64,000 bases of DNA from Curtobacterium sp. A7_M15 (GTDB lineage: Bacteria > Actinomycetota > Actinomycetes > Actinomycetales > Microbacteriaceae), in the NCBI RefSeq assembly GCF_030705415.1, contig NZ_JAUZED010000002.1, forward strand, positions 36,363 through 100,362. The letters run 5' to 3'. Shown piece after piece: positions 23,117 to 31,599 of the stretch. The stretch's first letter is position 1. The number at the start of each line of letters is the position of its first letter. The notes below the pieces were generated by a model, which worked only from the letters and a program-made list of their open reading frames with translations, had not been told where the DNA came from and ran no database searches. The translations under genes were made by a program, and so were the position numbers.

Positions 23117-25258
23117 ATGACCCACGACCACGCACCCTCGAACGGAGCACCCCGCACCATGCAGCACGACCGCGTCCTCTTCGGCGCCGCCTACTACCAC
23201 GAGTACCAGCCGACCCCGCGGCTCGACGAGGACATGCGCCTCATGCAGGAGGCCGGGTTCTCGGTCATCCGCGTCGGCGAGTCCGTCTGGAGCACCTGGG
23301 AGCCGGAGAACGGCCGCTTCGACCTCGAGTGGCTCGCGCCGGTGCTCGACGCGGCCCACGAGCACGGCATCCGGGTGATCCTCGGGACGCCGACCTACGC
23401 CGTGCCGATGTGGCTCGCGCGGATCGTGCCGGAGATCAACGTCCGCCGACGCACCGGCGGCGAGGCCATGGGCTGGGGCGCCCGCCAGGAGATCGACTAC
23501 GCCCACCCCGCGTTCCTGTTCCACGCCGAGCGGGTCATCCGGAAGATCGTGGCCCGGTACGCCGACCACCCCGCCGTGATCGGGTACCAGGTCGACAACG
23601 AGCCGGGCAACGAGCTCATCGCGAACCCCGAGGTGTTCCAGCGGTTCGTCGACCACCTGCGCCACACCTACGGGAGCGTCGAGCGGCTCAACGAGGAGTG
23701 GGGGCTGACCTACTGGTCCCACCGGCTCTCGACCTGGGCGGACCTGTGGACCCCGGACGGCAACGCGCAGCCGCAGTACGACCTCGCGTGGCGGCGGTTC
23801 CAGGCCTCGATCACGACGGACTTCATCGCGTGGCAGGCGTCCGTCGTGCGGGAGTACTCCCGCGAGGACCAGTTCGTCACGACGTGCATCGCCTACGAGC
23901 GGCCCACCGTCGAGGACGACGTGCTCACCCGTGCCCTCGACGTCACCGCCGGCAACCCCTACTACCGGATGCAGGACGCGCTCGAGCTGCCGAACACCGA
24001 GGAGCCGGCGCAGTTCTGGACCTCGTCCGGCGCGTGGTCGATCGTCGCGTCCGGAGACCGGATGTACGGGTCGAAGCAGGCGCCGTTCCTCGTCACCGAG
24101 ACGAACGCGCAGGCGATCGGGTTCTCGTGGATGAACGAACCGGCGTACGAGGGGCAGTGGCGCCAGGCCGCGTGGGCACTCGTGTCCCGCGGTGCCGCGA
24201 TGATCGAGTACTGGCACTGGCACACGCTGCACTACGGGGTCGAGACGTACTGGGGCGGGGTGCTCCCGCACTCGCAGCAGCCCGGCCGGACCTACGCGGA
24301 GATCGCCCGGATCGGCGCAGAGTTCGCCCATGCGGGTGACCGGGTCGCCGGGCTCCGCCCGCACGCCGACGTCGCCCTGCTGTTCTCGAACGAGTCCAAG
24401 TGGGCGTTGAACGAGCACCCGGCCCTCGGGGACGGCACGGAGCCCGACCGCCGCTCGTGGCAGACGGTCCACGACGCCTTCGCCCGCGGCGTGTTCGACG
24501 CCGGACTCCAGGCGAACACGGTGCACCCGTCGCAGGTGTTCGACCGCGACCCGGCGTCCGTCGTCGCGGAGCGCCCGGTCCTCGTCGCGGCCGCGTTCAC
24601 GATCGCCACCGACACGCAGCTGCAGTGGCTCGCCGCCTACGCCGAGGCCGGCGGGCACCTGGTCGTGGGGATCCGCACCGGGTACGAGGACGAGGAAGCG
24701 CGGGCCAGGCTGGAGCGCAAACCCGCCTTCCTCGACGTCGCGGCCGGTGTCCACTACGACGAGTTCAGCAACCTCGGCCGCCGGGTGCCGATCACCTCCG
24801 GGGCGGCTGCTGCGGAGCACGGGTTCTCCGTGCCGGCCGGAGCCGCGGCGACCCGGTGGGCGGACGGTCTGCTCGTCGACGACGCCGATGTGCTCGTCGA
24901 GTACGACCACCCGCACTTCGGGCGGTTCGCCGCGGTGACCACGCGGGTGCACGGTGCCGGTCGCGTGACCTACGTCGGGACCGTCCCGGACCCGGCGCTC
25001 GCGGCTGCGATCGCCGACTGGGCGGTCTCGCGGGAGAACGGAGCTCCGGGCTGGCGTCCCCAGACCGACACGCAGTCGGTGCAGAGCTCGGTCAACGGCC
25101 GCGGGGAGACCGTGCACGTCGTGCACAACTGGTCGTGGGCGCCGAGCGCCTTCCAGGTGCCGGTCGCGGCGGAGGACGTCCTCGACGGCACGGCGATCGC
25201 CGCCGGTGCCGAGCTGTCGCTCGGCCCGTGGGACGTGCGGGTGCTGGCCGTCCGGTAG
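23117..25258 (+). CDS. GH42 beta-galactosidase
   Basis: The 713-residue enzyme matches glycoside hydrolase family 42: GAAYYHEYQPTPRLDEDMRLM at the start of the barrel, the acid/base Glu in QVDNEPGNEL (about residue 161) and the nucleophile Glu in FLVTETNAQAIGFSW (about 327). A trimerisation domain and a C-terminal beta domain follow. Length is normal for the family. No signal peptide is present, so it acts in the cytoplasm on imported oligosaccharides, releasing beta-linked galactose. Its place at the end of the LacI/ABC operon suggests plant galactan or arabinogalactan-derived substrates. Start ATG 23117; a later ATG at 23159 is possible. Confidence 0.9.
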   Translation: MTHDHAPSNGAPRTMQHDRVLFGAAYYHEYQPTPRLDEDMRLMQEAGFSVIRVGESVWSTWEPENGRFDLEWLAPVLDAAHEHGIRVILGTPTYAVPMWLARIVPEINVRRRTGGEAMGWGARQEIDYAHPAFLFHAERVIRKIVARYADHPAVIGYQVDNEPGNELIANPEVFQRFVDHLRHTYGSVERLNEEWGLTYWSHRLSTWADLWTPDGNAQPQYDLAWRRFQASITTDFIAWQASVVREYSREDQFVTTCIAYERPTVEDDVLTRALDVTAGNPYYRMQDALELPNTEEPAQFWTSSGAWSIVASGDRMYGSKQAPFLVTETNAQAIGFSWMNEPAYEGQWRQAAWALVSRGAAMIEYWHWHTLHYGVETYWGGVLPHSQQPGRTYAEIARIGAEFAHAGDRVAGLRPHADVALLFSNESKWALNEHPALGDGTEPDRRSWQTVHDAFARGVFDAGLQANTVHPSQVFDRDPASVVAERPVLVAAAFTIATDTQLQWLAAYAEAGGHLVVGIRTGYEDEEARARLERKPAFLDVAAGVHYDEFSNLGRRVPITSGAAAAEHGFSVPAGAAATRWADGLLVDDADVLVEYDHPHFGRFAAVTTRVHGAGRVTYVGTVPDPALAAAIADWAVSRENGAPGWRPQTDTQSVQSSVNGRGETVHVVHNWSWAPSAFQVPVAAEDVLDGTAIAAGAELSLGPWDVRVLAVR

Positions 25259-25270
25259 GCGACCACTGCG

Positions 25271-25312
25271 GGACGGGAGGCGCGGTGCCGGTCCGCACCG
25301 CGCCTCCCGTCC
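25271..25312. terminator. 18-bp hairpin terminator after the GH42 operon
   Basis: GGACGGGAGGCGCGGTGC (25271-25288) pairs with 25295-25312 around a six-base loop. It separates the GH42 gene from the convergent SDR gene. Confidence 0.85.
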
Positions 25313-25329
25313 GCCCTGTACGACCGGCC

Positions 25330-26151
25330 TCAGTCCACACCCCACCGCGGATCGAGGCGGTAGTCCTCGATCCGTCGGTCGAGCGCGGCCCGGACCTGGC
25401 CGGGGGCGTCCTCGCCCACGAGGGCGCGGAAGCGGCGGTCGTCGGGATCGGCGACGTGCGCCAGGACCGCCGCGGCGACGCTCTCGGGGGCACTGCCACC
25501 CCCGGTGCCGGTGGACGGCCACGGCACTTCGGGCGTCCCGAAGAGGTCCGTCCGCAGGTCGTCGTAGACGGCATCGGGGGCCGCGAATCGCATGCTGCCG
25601 GTGGCCCATCCGGTGTCGATCGCCCCTGGTTCGACGATCGACGTGCGGATGCCGAACGTGGCGACTTCGGCGCTCATCGCCTCGGTCCACCCCTCGAGCC
25701 CCCACTTCGCCGCGTTGTAGAGGCCGAGGGTCGGCATGCTCCCGACGGCGCCGACCGTCGACACCTGCACGATGTGCCCCGCAGCCTGACGGCGCATCAC
25801 GGGGATGACCGCCTGCGAGAGCCAGAGTGGCCCGAGGAGGTCGGTGTCGATGATGTGCCGCACCTCGGCCTCCCCGACTTCCTCGACGGCACCGATCAGA
25901 CCGTGGCCGGCGTTGTTGACCAGGACGTCGACGCGCCCGAACTCCGCGACCGCAGCGTCCACGGTCGCTCTGGCTGCCGACCGGTCCCGAACGTCGAGCA
26001 CCAGGGTGTGCAGGTGCGCGTGTTCGGGCAGCGTGTGCTCGCCACGGACGGTCGCGACGACGCTGTGGCCCTCCGCGAGCGCTGCGAGCGTGAGCGCGCG
26101 GCCGAGACCGCGGGCGGCTCCGGTGATCAACCAGACCTGGCGATGACTCAT
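25330..26151 (-). CDS. SDR-family oxidoreductase, TetR-controlled
   Basis: The 273-residue short-chain dehydrogenase has the NADP-binding GAARGLGRA, the structural NNAGHG and the active-site tyrosine-lysine pair in YNAAKWG, with Ser in VSTVGAVGS. The extended C-terminal region is usual for the SDR subfamily of ketoreductases. It is divergent from a TetR gene. ATG 26151 is at the outer end of a near-perfect palindrome, and TAGGGT lies about eight bases upstream, so the message is probably leaderless. The substrate cannot be deduced. Confidence 0.85.
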   Translation of the reverse strand: MSHRQVWLITGAARGLGRALTLAALAEGHSVVATVRGEHTLPEHAHLHTLVLDVRDRSAARATVDAAVAEFGRVDVLVNNAGHGLIGAVEEVGEAEVRHIIDTDLLGPLWLSQAVIPVMRRQAAGHIVQVSTVGAVGSMPTLGLYNAAKWGLEGWTEAMSAEVATFGIRTSIVEPGAIDTGWATGSMRFAAPDAVYDDLRTDLFGTPEVPWPSTGTGGGSAPESVAAAVLAHVADPDDRRFRALVGEDAPGQVRAALDRRIEDYRLDPRWGVD

Positions 26152-26211
26152 GCGCCCGACCCTACTCCGAACGAGACGCACCGTCTCATTCCGAGTAGGA
26201 TCGGGCACATG
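26149..26211. promoter_or_regulatory. 63-bp near-perfect palindrome holding two divergent promoters
   Basis: The gap between the SDR and TetR starts is a palindrome with 26 of 30 paired positions matching per arm and a CAC centre. The ATG start codons of both genes form its ends. The centre, GAGACG-CAC-CGTCTC (26173-26187), is a typical TetR operator. TAGGAT (26196-26201) and, on the other strand, TAGGGT are the matching -10 elements, each spaced for a leaderless start. Binding at the centre would block both promoters equally. Confidence 0.7.
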
Positions 26212-26805
26212 GCAAGTCGACGCACCCGAGCACGGGTGCACGAAGCGGTGCTCGGCCTCGTCGCCGAGGTCGGGTTCGCGAAGCTCACCATGGAGGGCAT
26301 CGCCGCGCGCGCAGGCGTGGGGAAGCAGACGCTCTACCGGACCTGGCCATCGACGGCGGCGATCGTGTTCGACGCCCTCCTCGCGCGGAGCGAGACGGTC
26401 GACGGTGTGGTCGTCGTGTCCGACAGCGGGGACCTTCGGTCCGATCTGCTCGTCCTCGTGCAGGAGACGATCCGCGAGCTGACCTCGCCGACCAGCGAAC
26501 CGCTGTTCCGGGCGGTCACGGCAGCGATCCAGTCCGACGTCGAACTCGCTCGCGAGTACCGCGAACGGCTGCTCGAGCCGCAGGTCTCGGCCGTCGCGCT
26601 GCGCCTCGAGCGCGGCGGCGTCACGGATCCGGCGGGAGCAGCAGAGCTCCTCCTCGGTCCGGTCCTCCATCGCTGGCTGCTCCGGAACGGCGCGTTCACG
26701 GACGGGTGGACGATTCGGCACGTCGACCGCGTGCTCCTCGGCGTGCAGCAGGGCCACCCCGAGGGTGCGGGCCGCTCAGGGAGGGGCCCGCACGACGCTC
26801 GCTGA
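26209..26805 (+). CDS. TetR-family regulator
   Basis: The 198-residue protein has the TetR N-terminal helix-turn-helix (LTMEGIAARAGVGKQTLYRTWPSTAAIV) and a C-terminal ligand domain of the TetR_C type. It sits divergent to an SDR gene, sharing the palindromic control region. It most likely represses both itself and the SDR gene. The leaderless ATG at 26209 is the outer end of the palindrome. The last ~15 residues are Gly/Arg-rich and probably disordered. Confidence 0.85.
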   Translation: MASRRTRARVHEAVLGLVAEVGFAKLTMEGIAARAGVGKQTLYRTWPSTAAIVFDALLARSETVDGVVVVSDSGDLRSDLLVLVQETIRELTSPTSEPLFRAVTAAIQSDVELAREYRERLLEPQVSAVALRLERGGVTDPAGAAELLLGPVLHRWLLRNGAFTDGWTIRHVDRVLLGVQQGHPEGAGRSGRGPHDAR

Positions 26806-26828
26806 TCGCGGTATCGACATCGAGCACA

Positions 26829-26872
26829 CGGACGGGAGGCGCGGTGCCCGCCGACATCGCGCCTCCCGTCCG
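26829..26872. terminator. Hairpin terminator between convergent TetR and esterase genes
   Basis: CGGACGGGAGGCGCG (26829-26843) pairs with 26858-26872. Same repeat family as the other terminators. Confidence 0.8.
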
Positions 26873-26875
26873 CCG

Positions 26876-27559
26876 TCAGGTCGCCGTCGAGCCGCCGGCT
26901 CCCGTCGTCGTCTCGGGCAGCCCGCTGGCCCAGTGCCGGATCTCGTCCTCGTCGAGTTCGGAGATGCCGTGGTGGACCGGGAGGGTGACCAGGTCGACGA
27001 CTGCTCCCACGGCACGCAGCCGCTCCGCCGTCAGGAGCCCGTCGCCGGGTGCACGGCGTTCGTCGTAGCGGGCATCGAGCACCAGCACCGGGGAGGCGGA
27101 CCCGCGGCCCACCGGTCCGGAGCGGAAGGGCGGCTGCGGCCGGATGAGGACGCCCGCTGTGAAGCGGTCCGGACGCAGCTCGAGGAGCGCCGCCGCCGCG
27201 ATCGCGCCGTTCGAGAATCCGAGCACGATGCGACGAGCGGTCGGCGCGAGCGCTGCTTGCCCGTGGTCGACGGCGTCGATGAGCAGGGGGGTGCGTTCGC
27301 GGAGGTCGTCCTCGTCGAGTGACCGGTCAGGGCGGCGGCGGAAGTGCGCGTAGCCCTCCGCGGTCCGCTCCGTGCCGCGGATCGCGATCTTCTGGGCGTC
27401 CGGCGCGAGTCGGTCGGCGAGGGGGAGGAGGTCGGTCTCGTGACCATCGGAACCGTGGAGCAGCACCCACGTCGTGTCGCTCGGCTGCGGAGTCGTGGGG
27501 ACCGAGAGCACGAGCTCCGTGCCGAGCGGCGATCGCAGCGAGCGTGTCGACGAGTGCAC
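26876..27559 (-). CDS. Alpha/beta hydrolase, carboxylesterase/phospholipase type
   Basis: The 227-residue protein shows LLHGSDGHETDLLPLADRL (oxyanion region), the nucleophile elbow GFSNGA, the catalytic Asp in VLVLDARYDE and His in LPVHHGISELD. This is the pattern of the phospholipase/carboxylesterase family (YpfH-like). I chose GTG 27559; the frame is open further upstream but that part overlaps the preceding SDR gene and lacks similarity. It lies 38 bases beyond the SDR end on the same strand, so it may be part of that operon. Confidence 0.78.
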   Translation of the reverse strand: MHSSTRSLRSPLGTELVLSVPTTPQPSDTTWVLLHGSDGHETDLLPLADRLAPDAQKIAIRGTERTAEGYAHFRRRPDRSLDEDDLRERTPLLIDAVDHGQAALAPTARRIVLGFSNGAIAAAALLELRPDRFTAGVLIRPQPPFRSGPVGRGSASPVLVLDARYDERRAPGDGLLTAERLRAVGAVVDLVTLPVHHGISELDEDEIRHWASGLPETTTGAGGSTAT

Positions 27560-27597
27560 GGGTCGATCATGCTCTGCCGCGGACCTCCGCTGCCAGG

Positions 27598-28344
27598 TCA
27601 GACGATCGTGCTGCCCCCGTCGACGAGGAGCTCGCTGCCCGTCATCCCGGAGCTCTGGTCGGACGCGAGGAAGAGCACCGTAGAGGCGACCTCCTCGGGG
27701 CGCAGGAGTCGACCGAAGGGGAGCCCGCTCGCCACCTCGTGCAACCACGCGGCCGAGTCGCCGGCGGCGAGTCCCACGAAACCGGGCGTCTCCGTCGGAC
27801 CCGGGACGACGGTGTTGATGCGGATGCCCCGCGGTGCGAGTTCCACGGCCCAGGCGCGGGTCAGCGCCGTGACCGCTGCCTTGGAGGCTCCGTACAGTCC
27901 AAGCATCGGCTCGGTGCCCGCAGCCGACGTCGAACCGGTGACGACGATCGTCGACCCCTCGTGCAGGAACGGGAGCGCGCCCTGCACGGTGAGGAGTGTT
28001 CCCCGGACGTTCGTGCCGAAGGTCGTCTCGAAGTCGTCGGTGGTGACGGACTCGAGGGCTCCGAACTCGCCGACGCCCGCGTTCGCGTGCACGACGTCGA
28101 GCCCCGTCCGACGCTCGGCGACCGTGCGGAACACCGCCGCGATCTCGTCCGGACGCGTGGTGTCGGCGCGGACCGTGGTGACGGCGTCGCCGAGCTCCTC
28201 CCGTATGGCATCCAGTGCTTCTTGACGCCGACCCGTGACGACGACGTGCGCGCCCTCGTCGACGAACCGGCGGACGACCGCGAGTCCGATCCCTGACGTG
28301 CCGCCCGAGACGAGTGCGGTCTTGTCCTGCAGTGTTCCTGTCAC
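27598..28344 (-). CDS. SDR-family oxidoreductase, TetR-controlled
   Basis: The 248-residue classical SDR has GGTSGIGLA (cofactor), NAGVGEFG, Ser in VTGSTSAAG, and YGASKAA (Tyr and Lys of the active site). The C-terminal end (TGSELLVDGGSTIV) is typical of FabG-like dehydrogenases. GTG 28344 follows GGAGGA with good spacing. It is divergent from a TetR-family gene with two inverted copies of a 11-base element in the gap. Substrate unknown. Confidence 0.85.
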   Translation of the reverse strand: MTGTLQDKTALVSGGTSGIGLAVVRRFVDEGAHVVVTGRRQEALDAIREELGDAVTTVRADTTRPDEIAAVFRTVAERRTGLDVVHANAGVGEFGALESVTTDDFETTFGTNVRGTLLTVQGALPFLHEGSTIVVTGSTSAAGTEPMLGLYGASKAAVTALTRAWAVELAPRGIRINTVVPGPTETPGFVGLAAGDSAAWLHEVASGLPFGRLLRPEEVASTVLFLASDQSSGMTGSELLVDGGSTIV

Positions 28345-28364
28345 GAAGTCCTCCGATGTGAGTT

Positions 28365-28414
28365 GTTGACTGATTGATCCAGAACGGTACGGCATAATGG
28401 ACGAATCAGTCAAC
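28365..28414. promoter_or_regulatory. Paired inverted repeats, putative TetR operators
   Basis: GTTGACTGATT (28365-28375) and AATCAGTCAAC (28404-28414) are perfect inverted copies with a 28-base spacer, one near each divergent start. CATAAT at 28393-28398 is a likely -10 for the TetR gene. Confidence 0.6.
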
Positions 28415-28435
28415 AACGCGACCACAGGAGTCTCC

Positions 28436-29065
28436 GTGCCACGACCACGCAAGTTCGACGAGGCCGATGTGATCGAGCGTGCGCGGCGTACGTTCGCCGA
28501 GACGGGGTTCGCGGGCACGTCGCTCGACGACCTGCTCGCGGCCACCGGGCTCGGGCGTCAGAGTCTCTACAACGCGTTCGGCGGCAAGAAGGAACTCTTC
28601 ATGCGGGCGTTCCTCAGTGACACGAACGGGGCCGTCGACGCGGTGAAGGCCGTGCTGCAGGGCACTGAGCACCCGATCGCCCGCATCCGCACGCAGCTCG
28701 TGTCGTCGGCGGTCGAACATGGTGCCGCGCAGACCCCGCCGTCGCTGCTCGTGCGCGCGTCGGTGGAGCTCGCTGCTCGCGACGCGGAGGTCGCTGCGAC
28801 CGTCACGAAGGCCTTCGACGCGATCCGTGCCGATTACGCTGCGTGCATCGTCGATGCGCAGGTCGCCGGCGAGATCGAGGCGGGGGCGGATGCCGAGGCA
28901 CTCGCGACGTACTTCTGCGCCGTCATCGAGGGCATGGGTGTCATCGGACGGGCAGGGGTCTCACGAGCCGAGCTCCTGCGGGTCGGTTTGACCAGTCTCG
29001 CCGTGATCCCGATCACGCCGCTCGGTGACGAACACCTCAACGCTGAGGGTGGCGCTTGGCGCTGA
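28436..29065 (+). CDS. TetR-family regulator
   Basis: The 209-residue protein has a helix-turn-helix (FAGTSLDDLLAATGLGRQSLYNAFGGKKELF), very similar to the AcrR/QacR-type pattern, and a TetR ligand domain. GTG 28436 follows AGGAG at six-base spacing, which I prefer to an ATG at 28397 without such a site that lies in the operator. It probably represses the divergent SDR. The 3' end converges on another TetR-family gene 12 bases away. Confidence 0.85.
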   Translation: MPRPRKFDEADVIERARRTFAETGFAGTSLDDLLAATGLGRQSLYNAFGGKKELFMRAFLSDTNGAVDAVKAVLQGTEHPIARIRTQLVSSAVEHGAAQTPPSLLVRASVELAARDAEVAATVTKAFDAIRADYAACIVDAQVAGEIEAGADAEALATYFCAVIEGMGVIGRAGVSRAELLRVGLTSLAVIPITPLGDEHLNAEGGAWR

Positions 29066-29077
29066 CGCCTCGGTCGC

Positions 29078-29638
29078 TCAGGTGTCCCCGGTCTCGGCGA
29101 GCAGGGCCGCGAGCCACGGTTCGACGACGTCCGCGACCCGATCTGGCGCACTCGGGGCGTCGGTGCCGAGGCCCGGCAGCCCGATGAAGTGCCGCGCGAT
29201 CGTCAGTCCGAGGATGCTCGACACGACGACGGTCGCCCGGAGCTCGGCGTCCTCGGCGTCGCTCGCCTGCGCGAGCGCCTCGACCCGCTCCTGCAGGTAC
29301 GTGCGCATGAGCCCCGCCGCCTCTTCGGACGTGAACATCGAGCGGATCAGCGCGCGGGTCGCCGGTGGGAGTTCCCGGAGCCGCGCGTCGAGGACTGTCC
29401 GCAGGTGGTCGTCGACGTCGTCCGCGGTCACCGAGGCGACGGGCTGCACCGCGAGCGTGAACAGTCGGTCCTTCGATCCGTAGTGCTGCAGGACGAGCGA
29501 GGGGTCGACGCCGGCGCGCTGTGCGATGCCGCGGATCGTCGCACGGGTGCCGTGTGCACCGAACTCGGCCTGCGCGGCCTCGAGGATCCGGGCAGCAGTG
29601 GCTGCTCGGCGGTCCTTCCGGGAGAGCGACTCGGGCAC
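29078..29638 (-). CDS. TetR-family regulator
   Basis: The 186-residue protein has the TetR helix-turn-helix (TRATIRGIAQRAGVDPSLVLQHYGSKDRLF) and a C-terminal domain of the type often seen next to lipid or aromatic metabolism genes. GTG 29638 starts the protein. It is divergent from an amidohydrolase gene, with a 23-base direct repeat in the gap, so it probably controls that gene. Confidence 0.85.
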   Translation of the reverse strand: MPESLSRKDRRAATAARILEAAQAEFGAHGTRATIRGIAQRAGVDPSLVLQHYGSKDRLFTLAVQPVASVTADDVDDHLRTVLDARLRELPPATRALIRSMFTSEEAAGLMRTYLQERVEALAQASDAEDAELRATVVVSSILGLTIARHFIGLPGLGTDAPSAPDRVADVVEPWLAALLAETGDT

Positions 29639-29640
29639 GC

Positions 29641-29697
29641 GTTCACTCTACAGACGATGAGCGGAGGTGCTACGGTTCACTCAACGTGCGATGAGCG
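29641..29697. repeat. 23-bp direct repeats, putative TetR binding sites
   Basis: 29641-29663 and 29675-29697 match at 19 of 23 positions (GTTCACTC...CGATGAGCG), 34 bases apart, in the gap between the TetR and amidohydrolase genes. Two such copies, three helical turns apart, suggest cooperative operators. Confidence 0.55.
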
Positions 29698-29710
29698 AAA
29701 GGGCGACGTC

Positions 29711-30697
29711 ATGGCGGATCTGCTGACCGGGATCGAGGAGCACTGGGTGCACGATGGCATCGATCGTGTGCAGGGGGCGTTGCCGGCTGACCGGCGCGAC
29801 GACAGCCTCGTCCTCAACGACCACGGCGATGCCGCTCGACGCCTCTATGACATCGGGAGCGACCGCCTCGCTGCGATGGACGCGCAGGGTGTCGACATGC
29901 AGGTCCTGTCCCTCGCACCTCCCGGCACACAGGGGCTCGACGCCGCCGACGCGATCGCGCTCAGCCGCGATGCGAACGACGAGGTCGCTGCCGCCGTCGA
30001 CGCCCACCCCGACCGGTTCCGGGCGTTCGCGACCCTGCCGCTCGCCGACCCGCACGCCGCCGCCCTCGAGCTGGAGCACGCCGCAGCGCTCGGTCTCGTC
30101 GGCGTCATGCTGCACGGCCGGACCGGCGACGTCCTGATCGACGACCCGCGCTTCGAGGAGCTGTGGACCGTCGCGGAGCAGCTCCGGCAGCCGGTGTTCA
30201 TACACCCGCAGATCCCGCCGCGGGCCGTCCGGGACGCCTCGTACACGGGGCTCGGCGACCTGCCGGACCTCGCGTTGGCGACCTTCTCGTGGGGCTGGCA
30301 CCTCGAGGCGGGGACGGCCGCGCTCCGGCTCATGGCGCGTGGCGTGCTGGACCGGCACCCGGCGCTGCAGCTCGTGCTGGGGCACTGGGGCGAGCTCCTG
30401 TTGTTCTGGCACGACCGCGCCGACGGACTGGCACGTGCGGCCGGTCTGGAACGGTCGATCACGGAGTACCTGCGCGAGAACGTCTGGATCACGGCCTCCG
30501 GCATGCTCGATCCGGCGATGCTGGGGCACGCTCTGAGCATCACGACGCCCGACCGGCTCCTGTTCTCGACCGACCACCCGTTCCAGCAGCCCACCCGCGA
30601 GGACATCGCGGGCTTCCTCGACGCCTTCCCGGACGACGACGCGCGTGCAGCGTTCGCCTCGGGGAACGCCCGCCGGCTGTTCGGGATCCCCGGCTGA
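29711..30697 (+). CDS. Amidohydrolase (ACMSD / decarboxylase family)
   Basis: The 328-residue protein belongs to the amidohydrolase 2 family, with conserved stretches IHPQIPPRAV, ALQLVLGHWGELL and LLFSTDHPFQ. This family includes 2-amino-3-carboxymuconate semialdehyde decarboxylase and gamma-resorcylate decarboxylase, metal-dependent enzymes of aromatic carboxylic acid breakdown. The first metal-binding HxH of the family reads EEHWV near the N-terminus here, with only one His, so metal binding may be altered. ATG 29711 has GAAAGGG upstream. It is divergent from a TetR gene. Confidence 0.8.
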   Translation: MADLLTGIEEHWVHDGIDRVQGALPADRRDDSLVLNDHGDAARRLYDIGSDRLAAMDAQGVDMQVLSLAPPGTQGLDAADAIALSRDANDEVAAAVDAHPDRFRAFATLPLADPHAAALELEHAAALGLVGVMLHGRTGDVLIDDPRFEELWTVAEQLRQPVFIHPQIPPRAVRDASYTGLGDLPDLALATFSWGWHLEAGTAALRLMARGVLDRHPALQLVLGHWGELLLFWHDRADGLARAAGLERSITEYLRENVWITASGMLDPAMLGHALSITTPDRLLFSTDHPFQQPTREDIAGFLDAFPDDDARAAFASGNARRLFGIPG

Positions 30698-30723
30698 GCC
30701 CGTACCGCCGCTACGCTGCCGAG

Positions 30724-31254
30724 ATGGCGGGGGACTTCTCGACACGGACCACGACGGAGCGCGACTGGGAGCAGGTGCGTGCCCTCCGCATCGAGAACGC
30801 GACGGACAACCCGATCTCCTACGGCGCGACACTCGAGTTCACGCTCGCGATGACCGAGCAGGACTGGCGGCTCCGAGCGAGACGTGGTGAGGCGACCGAG
30901 ACGACGAGCGTGGTGGCGGTCGACCCGACGGGCCGCTGGATCGGGATGATGAGCGGGCAGGTCGGCGACGCGTACGGTCCGGAGCCGGTGCTCACAGGCG
31001 TGTACGTGACGCCGTCGTCCCGCGGCCGGGCGAACGGCGTCGCGGATGCCCTGCTCGACCACGTGCTCGAGTGGGCGTCAGGGCACGGCGACCGGCTCCG
31101 CCTCGAGGTGTACGACCAGGCGGTGCCGGCGGTCCGCTTCTACGGGCGTCGCGGGTTCCGCGCGAGCGGTCGCTCGCGCGACTTCCGGTTGCTCGGACAG
31201 GGGACGGATGCTCCGTCGCTGCGCCTGGTCGAGCTGGTGCGGACCGTCACGTGA
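30724..31254 (+). CDS. GNAT-family acetyltransferase
   Basis: The 176-residue protein has the GNAT core: VVAVDPTGRWIGMMSGQV, VLTGVYVTPSSRGRANGVADALLDHVLEWA (acetyl-CoA-binding loop, with RGRANG as the pyrophosphate loop), and AVRFYGRRGFRASG. It starts at ATG 30724, 26 bases after the amidohydrolase stop, and may be co-transcribed with it. A hairpin terminator follows. The acceptor substrate cannot be told from sequence. Confidence 0.82.
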   Translation: MAGDFSTRTTTERDWEQVRALRIENATDNPISYGATLEFTLAMTEQDWRLRARRGEATETTSVVAVDPTGRWIGMMSGQVGDAYGPEPVLTGVYVTPSSRGRANGVADALLDHVLEWASGHGDRLRLEVYDQAVPAVRFYGRRGFRASGRSRDFRLLGQGTDAPSLRLVELVRTVT

Positions 31255-31263
31255 CCAGCTGAC

Positions 31264-31306
31264 GGACGGGAGGCGCGGTGCGGGTCGGCCCCGCGCCTCC
31301 CGTTCC
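31264..31306. terminator. Hairpin terminator, one mismatch near the stem base
   Basis: GGACGGGAGGCGCGG (31264-31278) pairs with 31291-31306, with a bulge in the right arm where TT stands in place of T. Bidirectional between the GNAT gene and the 31342 gene. Confidence 0.75.
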
Positions 31307-31341
31307 TCACTGCAGTCCGTGCGCCACGGTCCGGCCCGCGG

Positions 31342-31599
31342 TCAGTGCGCGGCCGCTGCCGCGATCGCCTCGCTCACCGTCGAACCCGGGTGCTGCTTGC
31401 GCCAACGCCGGACTTCCGCCGGGTCAGGTGTGCTCCCCGGTGGCACGGCAGTCGAGCCGATCACAGGTGGGGAGAAGGCCGCGTAGGTGAGTGTCCCCAG
31501 TGCTGCCATGCAGGCGTACACGAGATCGAGTGCGTACCAGGCGCCAGCGGTGGCAACGAGGCCGCCGCAGATGATCAGCGCCGGGCCCCAGCGTGTCAT
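31342..31599 (-). CDS. Two-helix membrane protein coupled to a secreted protein
   Basis: The 85-residue protein has two hydrophobic helices (about 6-24 and 26-44) and a hydrophilic C-terminal half rich in Pro, Ser and Ala (VPPGSTPDPAEVRRWRKQHPG). Its ATG overlaps the TGA of the upstream secreted protein gene as ATGA, the same coupling as at 17443. The role is unknown; an immunity or export partner of the secreted protein is a hypothesis. Confidence 0.6.
   Translation of the reverse strand: MTRWGPALIICGGLVATAGAWYALDLVYACMAALGTLTYAAFSPPVIGSTAVPPGSTPDPAEVRRWRKQHPGSTVSEAIAAAAAH

Noticed and set aside
22166..25705. 1179-residue minus-strand frame under the ABC/GH42 operon
   Set aside because: It is the antisense of well supported plus-strand genes and has low-complexity composition.
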